Under the pieces are notes generated by a model. That model did no database searches, was not told the DNA's origin, and saw only the letters and a program-made list of their open reading frames with translations. From Ardenticatenales bacterium (GTDB lineage Bacteria; Chloroflexota; Anaerolineae; Promineifilales; Promineifilaceae): a stretch of DNA of 64,000 bases. This document shows, one piece after another, positions 32,710-40,986 of this stretch. The DNA is taken from the NCBI GenBank assembly GCA_020634575.1, contig JACKBM010000019.1:30624-94623 (forward strand), in the 5' to 3' direction. The translations under genes were made by a program, and so were the position numbers. The first letter of the stretch is position 1; each line of letters begins with the position of its first letter.

Positions 32710-34170
32710 CTAGGGGACCCGATGGGCCAGCTCAGCCGCAACCAGCTGCACCACCAGCTCATCCAGGGCCGAAACAGTGAAATTCTCAACCTGTAGGTCG
32801 GTCTGGTCACCAGTACTGCCCGGACCTTCTTCGCCATAGGTGAGGAAGATGAACTGGGCGCCGGTGAACTGGGCCAGCTGGCGGAAAATGTACTCTCCCT
32901 GTGCATCCAGATTGCTGGTGGCGATGGGGAAGATCTTGATGCCCAGTTCAGCTGCCCGAGTCATCCCATCCACATAGGTCAGTTGCTGATCGGCATAATC
33001 CAGATGGGGTGGCGCGTCGGCGACCAGGAACATCAGGCTGACGGTATCTTCCAACCGCCATTCCGGCACCAGCACCGCCTGATTCAGCGCCTCATTCAGA
33101 TCTTCTGGGTAGTCGCCGCCGCCATCAGCCGTCACATCATCCAGGAAGAGGCTGAAGGTGGCCAGGTCTGGCGTAAAATCGTAACTGCGGACCACAAACT
33201 CATCGCCGCGATCGCGGTAGATCACCATGCCAAAACGAACATCCGGCTGGGCCGGCAGGGCGTCGATCTGGGCAGCAATCTGCTCCAGGTTGTCTTTCAG
33301 CTGCTGTATTTCATCGCCCATGCTGCCGGTTGCGTCCAGCAGGAAAAGGATGTCCAGGTTGACGCCCGCTGCTGGGGCTGCCGCACCAGGATGGATGATG
33401 GTCCATTCCCGCTGGCCGCCCGCCGCATCCAATTCCAGGGCCACCGTCTCGCCGTTGACCGTCGCGGTGATGGTGTAGAGGTCAGCTTGAAGTTCTGCCG
33501 GCAAAATTGAGGGGAAAAAGTAGACTCGGCCATCACTGTGGGTGCGTAGCCGGGCGACTTCGGCGCCATTCGCCTCAATCACGACCAGGGCGGCCAGCAC
33601 CGGCCGTTCCGCCGCATCCAGCACCAGGATCTGGTGCCGCTGGCTGACATCCACCGGCAAGGCTGCCGGGCCGTTGTAATTTTGCAGATAGGTCAGGTAG
33701 GCATCCCATTCCGCGTTGTCGTCGACGGCGCCGGCGGTGAGGCGGCTGCCAGTGGGGAGACCGGCCGGTTCTGCCGCTACAGGCAGTTCGGCGGCGTCAC
33801 CTCCTTCAGCGCGTTCAGGCACATTGCTGTCCGCCGGCGATGTTGTTGGCTGGGGTTGCGGCGTGCCGTCTACCTTTGGTCCCACGCCGGGCCCGGCCAC
33901 CGTCTCGTCGTCGCCCGCGCCCGGCTCTGACCCGGACGCTTCAACATCCGGACCGGCCTGGCCCTCATCTGCCGGCTCGTTATCCGCGCCTTCGTCTGCG
34001 GCCTCTTCCACAGGCTCATCCGGCGCTTCTTCACCGGTGACTTCTTGCTCCGTTTCGGTCACATCCGCTTCTTCGGCGGCCCCATCGTCCCCGCCGCCGC
34101 AAGCGACGGCGACGGCCAATAACAGCAGGATGGCCAGGAACGCGATCAACATTCTTCGGCGAAACATCAT
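32710..34170 (-). CDS. VWA-domain lipoprotein with acidic linker
   Basis: 486 residues: signal peptide with a lipobox ending AVAC (Cys24), then about 110 residues of Glu/Asp/Ala/Pro-rich flexible linker, a beta-sandwich region (about 165-265) and a von Willebrand A domain whose metal site reads LLDATGSMGDE (DxTxS). The rest of the MIDAS Asp/Thr residues fit DDVTADGGGDYPED. It should stand out from the outer face of the membrane and bind a protein or surface ligand. It is convergent with the small gene at 32404. Confidence 0.83.
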   Translation of the reverse strand: MMFRRRMLIAFLAILLLLAVAVACGGGDDGAAEEADVTETEQEVTGEEAPDEPVEEAADEGADNEPADEGQAGPDVEASGSEPGAGDDETVAGPGVGPKVDGTPQPQPTTSPADSNVPERAEGGDAAELPVAAEPAGLPTGSRLTAGAVDDNAEWDAYLTYLQNYNGPAALPVDVSQRHQILVLDAAERPVLAALVVIEANGAEVARLRTHSDGRVYFFPSILPAELQADLYTITATVNGETVALELDAAGGQREWTIIHPGAAAPAAGVNLDILFLLDATGSMGDEIQQLKDNLEQIAAQIDALPAQPDVRFGMVIYRDRGDEFVVRSYDFTPDLATFSLFLDDVTADGGGDYPEDLNEALNQAVLVPEWRLEDTVSLMFLVADAPPHLDYADQQLTYVDGMTRAAELGIKIFPIATSNLDAQGEYIFRQLAQFTGAQFIFLTYGEEGPGSTGDQTDLQVENFTVSALDELVVQLVAAELAHRVP

Positions 34171-34460
34171 ACCCTCCCAGGTCGGCGTTGGTTGGCAAGC
34201 GCAAAGGCTGCGCCCGGCGCAGCGACATTATACAAACGTTTGCCGGAGAGGATTGGTTCCGAGGAAGGGTGTCACGCCGGGGAACGCGAGGCGATGAAGC
34301 GCCACCTCTTCGGAAGCCTCAGGGTGCGTCCGCTGGAAGCGGACTCGGTTTCAAGTCGATACTTTATCGTGAACAGAAAGTCTGCCTTTAGCAGACGCGC
34401 CCGTAGCGTGGCGCTTTAGCGCCTCGCGCTGCCTGGCCTGAACGGGGAGGACGCTACGCC
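34171..34460. other. Gap without a gene
   Basis: 290 bases with only short GC-rich inverted repeats (for example TCCGCTGGAAGCGGA at 34328-34342 and GTGGCGCTTTAGCGCC near 34408). No convincing open frame or promoter was seen. Confidence 0.4.
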
Positions 34461-36452
34461 CTACTCCCCCCCACACCCCAGCACCGGCAGCCGAAAGGCA
34501 TCATCCGCCAGCGGCGCTCCGGCCACATCGCGCGCCGGTAGCCGTGTGCCGGTGACGTAGTCGTAAGCGCCGAGCAGCACCGTTGTCGGCGTGCCGCCAG
34601 CCACAACGAGGCTGCGCTGGTCGATCAGTAGCCAGCCCTCGACGATGGCCAGCAGATCCGGGCGCAGCCCTAACGGCGGGCCATCTGCCTGGGTCAGTAG
34701 GGCGCCATCGGCCCCCAAAAGCTGCACAAAGAGGGAGGTCGTGGGCCGGATGCTGTCAACGGGCTGCCAGGTGGATTGCACCTGAACGGTGCCGTCACAC
34801 AGCACGGCGCTGGCCTCGATCAGGGCGTAGGAGCCGGCCTGGGCGATGTTGACCTGATCACCGGCCGGTTCATACCGGCCGGTATAGCGTGGCACCACAC
34901 CCTCATCTTCATAATAGCTGATGATGACATGTGCCCCCGTGGGGTTCCAGGCAATCGTCAGGCCGTCGGTGCTGCTCTGGGTGTGGACGGTGTAGCCGTA
35001 GTCGGGGTCGCGCTGGATATCGCGGACGGCGCCGGCCCAGACCGGCCGGTCCGCGCCCGGCACATTGGCCTCAACCAGCTCTTCGGCGAAAAGATAGCCA
35101 CCCATCATCGCCACAAATTCGGCCCCGGCCGGATAGGTTTTCTCTGCCGGGGCGATCCAGCTGGGCAGGTTGACCAGCATCACGCCGTCGGTGACCGGCC
35201 GGTCCGCCAACACCTCCTGCAGCAGGCTGACCGGGCTGGTCAGATTGGCGTAGGCCGCCAGCCGCCCGCTCACAAAGCCGGCGTTGCTCACGGCGATCGC
35301 CAGTAGCAGCGCCATCCAGACCACGATACCCCAGGACCGTCGCCAGAGCGGCTCCAGCAGCCAGGGCCACAACAGGGCCGTGCCGATGCTGCTCAGGTAG
35401 AGCAGGCGCGGGCCGTTGAGCAGGTAGCCGGTCGGCAGCGGCAGGGCGACCAGCAGCGCGGCCAGGCCAAACCAGACCCAGCCGGTGAAAAGCGGCCAGC
35501 GGTTGGCCGGCAACCGGCCGGACCAGGCCGTCAGCAGCAGCATCACCAGGAACGCGACAACCACGACGGTGATCGGCCCCAGCCAATCAGCCCGGTACAG
35601 TAACGCCGCCAGCGGATGGGCGACTGCCTGGGCCACATACATCAGCTTGAAGCCGAGGCTGCCGCCGACTGTCTCGGCGGCCTGAGGCGCCCGACTCAAC
35701 GGCAGGAACTGATAGATGAAGAAGTAGAGGAGACCGCCACCAAGGAGCAGCAGCCAGGGCCGATTCTCGCGGCCAAAACGCAGCGACGCTTCGCCCAGGT
35801 AGCGGAACTGCTGGCGCAGGTCGGCCAGGAAATCGCCGTCCCCACTGCTCTGGATGTGGACCAGCCCGGCAAAGACGCCAAACAGGATGGCGGATTCATG
35901 GGTCAGCAATGCCTTGACTGCGACCAGCCCCGTCAGCCACCACCAGAGCCGCCGGTGGCCGCGCCAGTTTTGCCGCGCCGCCAGGTAGAGCAACAGCCCG
36001 ACCAGCAGCAGGTTGGTGATGGCCGGGTGGACGTTGTGACCGTAGACAGCTACCGCCTGGTAAGAAAAGGGGTAAGCAACGAACAGCAGACCGCTCATGA
36101 TGGCCAGAACCGGCCGGCCCCACAACCGCCAGGCCAGCAACATCAGCAGCACCCCATTGCTCGCATGAGTCAGCACGTTGATCCCATGCAACAGCCAGCC
36201 CGGATAGTAGCCCCAGATCCCCTTGATCAGCAGCAGCGGCACAAAAGTAAACGGGCGATAAAAGCCAAACGACGTCGCCGGCAGCCAGACCGAGCCCCAG
36301 TTCAGCTCCTTGGTGATGCGGATGTGCAGCAGGGTGTCATAAATCAGCGGCAGCCCCAGCGTCCGGCCGTACAACCCAATCGCCAGCAAAAAAATGGCCG
36401 CGCCGCCGACGAGTAGCTGTTTACGGGGTGAGATTGGGCCACGGATCAACAT
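34461..36452 (-). CDS. Large polytopic membrane protein, GT-C glycosyltransferase-like
   Basis: 663 residues. About 11 membrane helices fill the first 430 residues; the rest is a soluble beta-rich domain outside. The first loop carries IYDTLLHIRIT, which resembles the Asp-containing loop 1 of GT-C enzymes that use polyprenyl-phosphate sugars, and a later LLTHES is also typical. It may add sugars to surface polymers or proteins, but the fold assignment is tentative. It lies downstream of mutL on the same strand, with a 175-base gap. Confidence 0.6.
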   Translation of the reverse strand: MLIRGPISPRKQLLVGGAAIFLLAIGLYGRTLGLPLIYDTLLHIRITKELNWGSVWLPATSFGFYRPFTFVPLLLIKGIWGYYPGWLLHGINVLTHASNGVLLMLLAWRLWGRPVLAIMSGLLFVAYPFSYQAVAVYGHNVHPAITNLLLVGLLLYLAARQNWRGHRRLWWWLTGLVAVKALLTHESAILFGVFAGLVHIQSSGDGDFLADLRQQFRYLGEASLRFGRENRPWLLLLGGGLLYFFIYQFLPLSRAPQAAETVGGSLGFKLMYVAQAVAHPLAALLYRADWLGPITVVVVAFLVMLLLTAWSGRLPANRWPLFTGWVWFGLAALLVALPLPTGYLLNGPRLLYLSSIGTALLWPWLLEPLWRRSWGIVVWMALLLAIAVSNAGFVSGRLAAYANLTSPVSLLQEVLADRPVTDGVMLVNLPSWIAPAEKTYPAGAEFVAMMGGYLFAEELVEANVPGADRPVWAGAVRDIQRDPDYGYTVHTQSSTDGLTIAWNPTGAHVIISYYEDEGVVPRYTGRYEPAGDQVNIAQAGSYALIEASAVLCDGTVQVQSTWQPVDSIRPTTSLFVQLLGADGALLTQADGPPLGLRPDLLAIVEGWLLIDQRSLVVAGGTPTTVLLGAYDYVTGTRLPARDVAGAPLADDAFRLPVLGCGGE

Positions 36453-36588
36453 AGTTCGTTGCGCTCAGTGCGGGCCGTAAAGAAGCTGGGCGCAGAGCGC
36501 CCAAGATAGATGTTGACCCGGGCTGTAAAGCGTAAAGTCGGAGCCCCAGAACGAGGGGTCCTTCGCAAATGCATCGAACCCAAAAAAG

Positions 36589-36625
36589 AAAAATCCGTGC
36601 AAATCCGTGTTAATCCGTGGCAAAA
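36589..36625 (+). repeat. Half copy of the AATCCGTG repeat
   Basis: Three AATCCGTG units at an 11-base period (36591-36620) lie between mutL and the GT-C-like gene. Full two-armed copies occur at 44685, 46902 and 48588. Confidence 0.7.
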
Positions 36626-36627
36626 CC

Positions 36628-38427
36628 CTAAATCCGCCCAAACTGGCGTGCCAGCTGGGCCACGGAGAGGTGAATCAGGGTCGGCCGGCCGTGCGGGCAG
36701 GTGTGGGGGCTGTGGCACAGTTCCAGCTGCCGGATCATCGCCTCCATCTCCTGCTGGCTCAGCGTCTGCCCCGCTTTGACCGACGCCGTCTTGCAGACCC
36801 GGCGCACAATTTTGTCCTCCAGCCGGACTTGCAGCGGTTTGTCGCCCCGTTCCAGCTCCTCGACCACGTCGCGGATAGCCCGTTCCGGGTCAATGCGGGC
36901 CAGCAGGGCCGGGACGCCGCGCACCATAAACGCATTCGGCCCAAATGGTTCGATCTGGAAGCCAAATTCACGGAGATGGTCCAGATTGTCCTCCAGCAAG
37001 GTGGCCTGGGATGGGGTCAGATGGATGGGAACGCCCGTCACCAACCCCTGTTGAGCCAGACCGGCGCCGTCATAGGCGGCCAGGAATTGCTCGTAGAGGA
37101 TACGTTCGTGGGCGGCATGCTGGTCGATGAGGTAGAGGCCATCCGGCCCTTCGGCGATGATGTAGCTGGCGCCGACCTGGCCGACCACGCGCATGATCGG
37201 CAGTCGTTCGCCGCCCAGGTCGCTGGGCAGCGGTTTGGGGCGTGGTGGCGGCAGTTTGATCTCCGGCAACTCATCTTCGGCTGAGCCCCAATCGATGACG
37301 GTTTGCTGCCCTTCTTGCGCGTTACGCCGCTGGAAGGCATCGCCATCCAGGAAGCCGCCCCAGCCGGGATTGCGCTCGCCCTGGAACAGGGAGGCGGCCG
37401 GCCGGACAGGGCTGCTGCCTACCAGCGTTTGGCGCACAGCCCGCTGGACCAGGCCAAAGGCGGAAATCCCCTGGCGGAAGCGGATTTCGGATTTGGTTGG
37501 GTGAACGTTGACGTCGACCAGGTGGAAGGGGACGCGCAGGAAAAGGACGGCGAGGGGGTACCGGCCGGTGGGCAGCAGGGTGTGATACGCCTGCACCACC
37601 GCATAAGTCAGCCGGTTGTCGTGCACCCAACGCCCGTTTACAAACAAGATGATGTGGTTGCGGCTGGACCAGTGCAAGCTGGGCGGCCCAACGTAACCGC
37701 TGACCGACAGCCCCGCCTGGCTGCCGCTTGTCTCGAAGACCAGCTCGTCATCCTGCACCACCGGCAGGAGATCGCGCGCTCGCGCCGGGCCGTAGACCGC
37801 CAGCAACACATCGCGCAGTTGTCCGTTCCCCGTCGTTTGAAAGGTCACTTTGTCGTTGTGGCTGAGCCGCAGCCGGACATCCGGGTATGCCAGAGCGTAG
37901 CGCGTGACGACCTCGTCAATTTGCCGCCGCTCCGCCGTTACCGATTTCAGGAATTTGAGCCGGGCCGGCACGTTGAAAAATAGCTCGTCGACGGAGATAA
38001 CCGTCCCCGGCGGCGCACCGACCTTCTCCCGACTGGCCACGATGCCGCCATCCATGATGAGCTGTGTCCCTTCCGCCTCACCTTCGGCCCGGGTCACGAC
38101 GGTAGTCTTGCTCACGGCGCTGATGGCCGCCAGCGCCTCGCCGCGGAAGCCGAGCGTAGCAATGGCGTTCAGGTCGCTGGCCTGGCGCAATTTGGATGTG
38201 GCATGGCGCTGGAACGCGGTTTCGACCTCGGCGGCGGGGATCCCCTGCCCATTGTCGGCCACACGAATCCGCGCCTGGCCCCCATTCTCAATATCGATCT
38301 CAATCCGGGTGGCCCCGGCATCCAGGGCGTTTTCCAGCAATTCCTTCACGACTGAAGCGGGCCGCTCCACCACTTCACCGGCAGCGATCTGCGAGGCCAA
38401 TTGTTCCGACAGCTTGAGGATAGGCAT
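36628..38427 (-). CDS. mutL: DNA mismatch repair protein MutL (endonuclease type)
   Basis: 599 residues. The N-terminal GHKL ATPase has LLENALDAGA, VADNGQGI and TLGFRGEAL. The C-terminal domain carries the endonuclease motif DQHAAHERILYE, and the CPHGRP and VCKTASVKAGQTLS blocks that complete the metal site, so this MutL nicks the daughter strand itself, as in bacteria without MutH. The middle linker is shorter than in E. coli. No mutS gene is in the window. Confidence 0.95.
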   Translation of the reverse strand: MPILKLSEQLASQIAAGEVVERPASVVKELLENALDAGATRIEIDIENGGQARIRVADNGQGIPAAEVETAFQRHATSKLRQASDLNAIATLGFRGEALAAISAVSKTTVVTRAEGEAEGTQLIMDGGIVASREKVGAPPGTVISVDELFFNVPARLKFLKSVTAERRQIDEVVTRYALAYPDVRLRLSHNDKVTFQTTGNGQLRDVLLAVYGPARARDLLPVVQDDELVFETSGSQAGLSVSGYVGPPSLHWSSRNHIILFVNGRWVHDNRLTYAVVQAYHTLLPTGRYPLAVLFLRVPFHLVDVNVHPTKSEIRFRQGISAFGLVQRAVRQTLVGSSPVRPAASLFQGERNPGWGGFLDGDAFQRRNAQEGQQTVIDWGSAEDELPEIKLPPPRPKPLPSDLGGERLPIMRVVGQVGASYIIAEGPDGLYLIDQHAAHERILYEQFLAAYDGAGLAQQGLVTGVPIHLTPSQATLLEDNLDHLREFGFQIEPFGPNAFMVRGVPALLARIDPERAIRDVVEELERGDKPLQVRLEDKIVRRVCKTASVKAGQTLSQQEMEAMIRQLELCHSPHTCPHGRPTLIHLSVAQLARQFGRI

Positions 38428-38445
38428 GGGGGGGATTTTACCATA

Positions 38446-38675
38446 GTTAGCTGTTAGCTTTTAGCTGATAGCTGTTGGTGGTTAGCACGCTCGCAGGCTC
38501 GCTTTCAGCGGTCGGTACGGGCCTGTGGCCCTTTCAGTGAAAAGCGGTTGGTGCGCGTTTGACATCAGCATGACTGAATTCACTGATGGCTGAAAGCGGC
38601 GCAGCCGCGTACTGATTGCTGAAAGCAGCGCAGCTGCGTACCAACAGCCAACAGCTGTCAGCTAATAGCTAAATT
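38446..38675. repeat. TAGCTGTTAGC-type repeats with CGGCTGCGCCGC hairpins
   Basis: Left block (38446-38484) of TTAGCTGTTAGCTTTTAGC and right block (38641-38673) with the opposite orientation face each other. Between them lie GGCTGAAAGCGGCGCAGCCGC-like palindromes and TACGGGCCTGTGGCCC. Related copies are at 45296-45380 and 56203-56240. The whole gap between mutL and phaR is taken up by this element. Confidence 0.65.
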
Positions 38676-38688
38676 CCCTCCCTCCCCT

Positions 38689-38694
38689 TATAAT
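38689..38694 (+). promoter_or_regulatory. -10 element (TATAAT) for phaR, leaderless
   Basis: A perfect TATAAT ends 6 bases before the ATG at 38701; transcription should begin at the start codon itself. No ribosome site is present. Confidence 0.5.
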
Positions 38695-38700
38695 GAAGCC

Positions 38701-39267
38701 ATGTTGGTCATCAAGCGATACCCGAATCGTAAGCTATACGATACGGAAGCGAAAAAATACATCACCCTGGACGGGATCGCTCAGTTGATCCGGGATGGGC
38801 AGGAGGTGCAGATCCTGGACCATTCGACAGGCGAGGATCTGACAACGCTGACGCTCACCCAGATTATTTTTGAACAGGAAAAGAAGAAATCCGGCTTCCT
38901 GCCCCGGCCGGTTCTGACCGGCCTCATCCAGGCCGGTGGCGACACGCTGAGTTCGCTGCGGCGCAACCTGATGTCTCCCCTGGATGTCCTGCGCCATGTG
39001 GATGAGGAGATTCGCACCCGAATCAGTTCGTTGATTCGGACGGGCGAGATCTCGGAAGAGCAGGGCGGGTTCCTATTGCAGAAGTTGCTGGAGAGCCGGC
39101 GGAACAACACGACGGTTGAAGCGCCGCCGGAAGACGAGATCGAGCGGATCCTATCGCAGCGAGGTGTTCCCTCCAGCGAGGATATGCAGCAGATCTCGGA
39201 GCAGCTTGATGCGCTCGCGGCCAAGCTGGACGAATTAAGCGGCGCCCATAGCAACGGAGAGGAATGA
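38701..39267 (+). CDS. phaR: PHB/PHA synthesis regulator (PhaR-like), DNA-binding
   Basis: 188 residues. Residues 2-62 form the PHB accumulation regulator domain (IKRYPNRKLYDTEAKKYITLDGIAQLIRDG...), the DNA- and PHB-binding part of PhaR. The rest is helical and charged, probably a coiled coil for oligomerisation. In PHA-making bacteria it represses phasin genes; no PHA genes are in this window, and in Chloroflexota its target is not known. It overlaps the next gene by 4 bases (ATGA). Confidence 0.85.
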   Translation: MLVIKRYPNRKLYDTEAKKYITLDGIAQLIRDGQEVQILDHSTGEDLTTLTLTQIIFEQEKKKSGFLPRPVLTGLIQAGGDTLSSLRRNLMSPLDVLRHVDEEIRTRISSLIRTGEISEEQGGFLLQKLLESRRNNTTVEAPPEDEIERILSQRGVPSSEDMQQISEQLDALAAKLDELSGAHSNGEE

Positions 39268-39803
39268 TCCGTCTTACAGGCGCGCGCCAGCTCACTTTTC
39301 TTTTCCCTGCTGAGCGACCGGTAGCCTTTGCCTTCTACCGCACAACGCTCCGGCGCCTGGCCGCCTTCCTGCCCCACATCGATCTGCTCAACAGCTATGC
39401 CGACGACCACGCCCTGCTCACCTACAAGGCGCGCGAGCTGGCTACCTATGAGATTCGCATGGTCTTTGAGGTTGGCCTGGAGTGTGATGAATCGAGTTGG
39501 CTGATTCGGGTGGCACCGCGGGGCAATAAGCAGAAGGTGAAAGCGCAGGCGGGGCTAAATCATACAGTGGGCTGGGGCTATTACCAGAGCGAATCCCGTT
39601 TTGAACCGGCCGGTGACCAGACCCGCATCCATTACACCGTCGCCCTCAAGGGAGAGCTCCCGACGCCCACCTCCATGCGCCTCATGCCCGGCATCGCCAT
39701 CGACCGCATCGCCCAATCCATCACCGGCCAGCGCATCGACGAAATCGCCCAGGGCTTCGTGCAAAACAGCATCACAGCGTATGTGGCGGGCCAGCCGATA
39801 TGA
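39264..39803 (+). CDS. SRPBCC-fold (DUF1997-like) protein
   Basis: 179 residues, soluble, beta-rich N part and a long final helix (RLMPGIAIDRIAQSITGQRIDEIAQGFVQNSI). The plan suits the START/SRPBCC lipid-binding fold, and the spread of motifs resembles DUF1997 proteins of cyanobacteria and plants, but the match is loose. It overlaps phaR by 4 bases, so the two are co-translated. A hydrophobic-ligand carrier linked to PhaR would be a reasonable guess, no more. Confidence 0.5.
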   Translation: MIRLTGARQLTFLFPAERPVAFAFYRTTLRRLAAFLPHIDLLNSYADDHALLTYKARELATYEIRMVFEVGLECDESSWLIRVAPRGNKQKVKAQAGLNHTVGWGYYQSESRFEPAGDQTRIHYTVALKGELPTPTSMRLMPGIAIDRIAQSITGQRIDEIAQGFVQNSITAYVAGQPI

Positions 39804-39816
39804 TGAATGTGTGGTG

Positions 39817-40983
39817 TCAGTGCGCCGGCCGCAAATAAACATCCTCCGCCAACGCCCCCGCATGGGCCCAATTGAAATTGCGGTTGTAATGGACGATGGC
39901 GGTTTCGCTAAATTTCTGGCGCAGCTCGGGCTGCTGTAGCAGACGGATGATCCCCTGGCTGACGCCATCAATATTCCCCGTCTCGTAGAAAAAGCCGGTC
40001 TCTTCATGGCGGATATATTCGCTGACTTCGCCCACCCGCTCACCGACCAATGGCAGGCCGCATTTGACCATGTCCGCCAGTTTGACCGGGCATTTGGTCC
40101 GGTTGAGCAGGTTGTCTTCCATCAGATAGAGGCCGACGTCTGCGGCGGCGATGGCGTTGGGGACGTATTCTTCGTCCAGCCAGCCCGTATCCACGACGCG
40201 CTCCAACAGGCCGGCGTCGCTGAGCTGCTGCCGGTAGTTGGCCGCCTCATCGGAAAAAAGACCGGCGCCGATGAAGAGGATGGTCAGGTCGGGGATTTCC
40301 GCGACGACTTTCTGGAGGACGGCGACAAGGCGAGCCGTATCGAACTCAAAGAGGCGGCTGTAGAGGAGGAGCACCGGCCGGTCGCCCAACCCATACTCCT
40401 GTCGCCCCACCGCCCGGTCCGATACCCAATCGATGCCGGAACCGTTCGGCAGATAAACGACCCGCCCCTGCTTGACGCCATGCCCCCAGGCCAGCCCCTG
40501 CAATGCCCGGCTGGCCACGGTCAGGGCATGGCAATGGCGCATGCCCCAGATCTCCTGCCAGGCAAAAAAGCGTTTCTGCATGGCGGTATAGGGCGCCCGG
40601 TCGTTCCAGCCGCCGGCCCCTTCCCAATCGTCTGTATCCATGATCAAACGTAGCTTTTCGCGCTGCGTTTGCCAGAGGAGGAAGGCCGCCAGGCCACTGT
40701 ATCCTTTTGGTTTGAAACAATGGACAATTTCCGGCTCAAAGCCGAGCGCCTCGCGGGCCAGCCGCCGGCTGATGCCCAGCACGCCACCGCCCAGCGGCAC
40801 GTAGCGGATCGTCACCCCTTCCTCAACCCACTCCTTGTTTGACTCGTCTGGCGTGTGCCAGGGTGGCATGAACATCTTGACTTCATGCCCCCGGACTACC
40901 AGTTCTCGAGCAATCCGAAAAGCGCGCGCCCGCATCGTCTTGTTAGGATGAAAGCCAAAGGGACCGATGTAGGCAATACGCAT
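39817..40983 (-). CDS. Family 4 glycosyltransferase (GT-B fold)
   Basis: 388 residues. N-terminal Rossmann domain (MRIAYIGPFGFHPNKTMRA, with the glycine loop) and C-terminal domain with LLYSRLFEFDTARL, GLFSDEAANYR and the EDNLLNRTKCPVKLADMVKCGLPLVG block, which contains the nucleotide-sugar-binding Lys/Glu-type residues. It transfers a sugar to a lipid, protein or glycan; the specific target is unknown. It starts 3 bases after the stop of PBP1A, so it is in the same operon and may decorate the cell envelope. Confidence 0.85.
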   Translation of the reverse strand: MRIAYIGPFGFHPNKTMRARAFRIARELVVRGHEVKMFMPPWHTPDESNKEWVEEGVTIRYVPLGGGVLGISRRLAREALGFEPEIVHCFKPKGYSGLAAFLLWQTQREKLRLIMDTDDWEGAGGWNDRAPYTAMQKRFFAWQEIWGMRHCHALTVASRALQGLAWGHGVKQGRVVYLPNGSGIDWVSDRAVGRQEYGLGDRPVLLLYSRLFEFDTARLVAVLQKVVAEIPDLTILFIGAGLFSDEAANYRQQLSDAGLLERVVDTGWLDEEYVPNAIAAADVGLYLMEDNLLNRTKCPVKLADMVKCGLPLVGERVGEVSEYIRHEETGFFYETGNIDGVSQGIIRLLQQPELRQKFSETAIVHYNRNFNWAHAGALAEDVYLRPAH

Positions 40984-40986
40984 GGG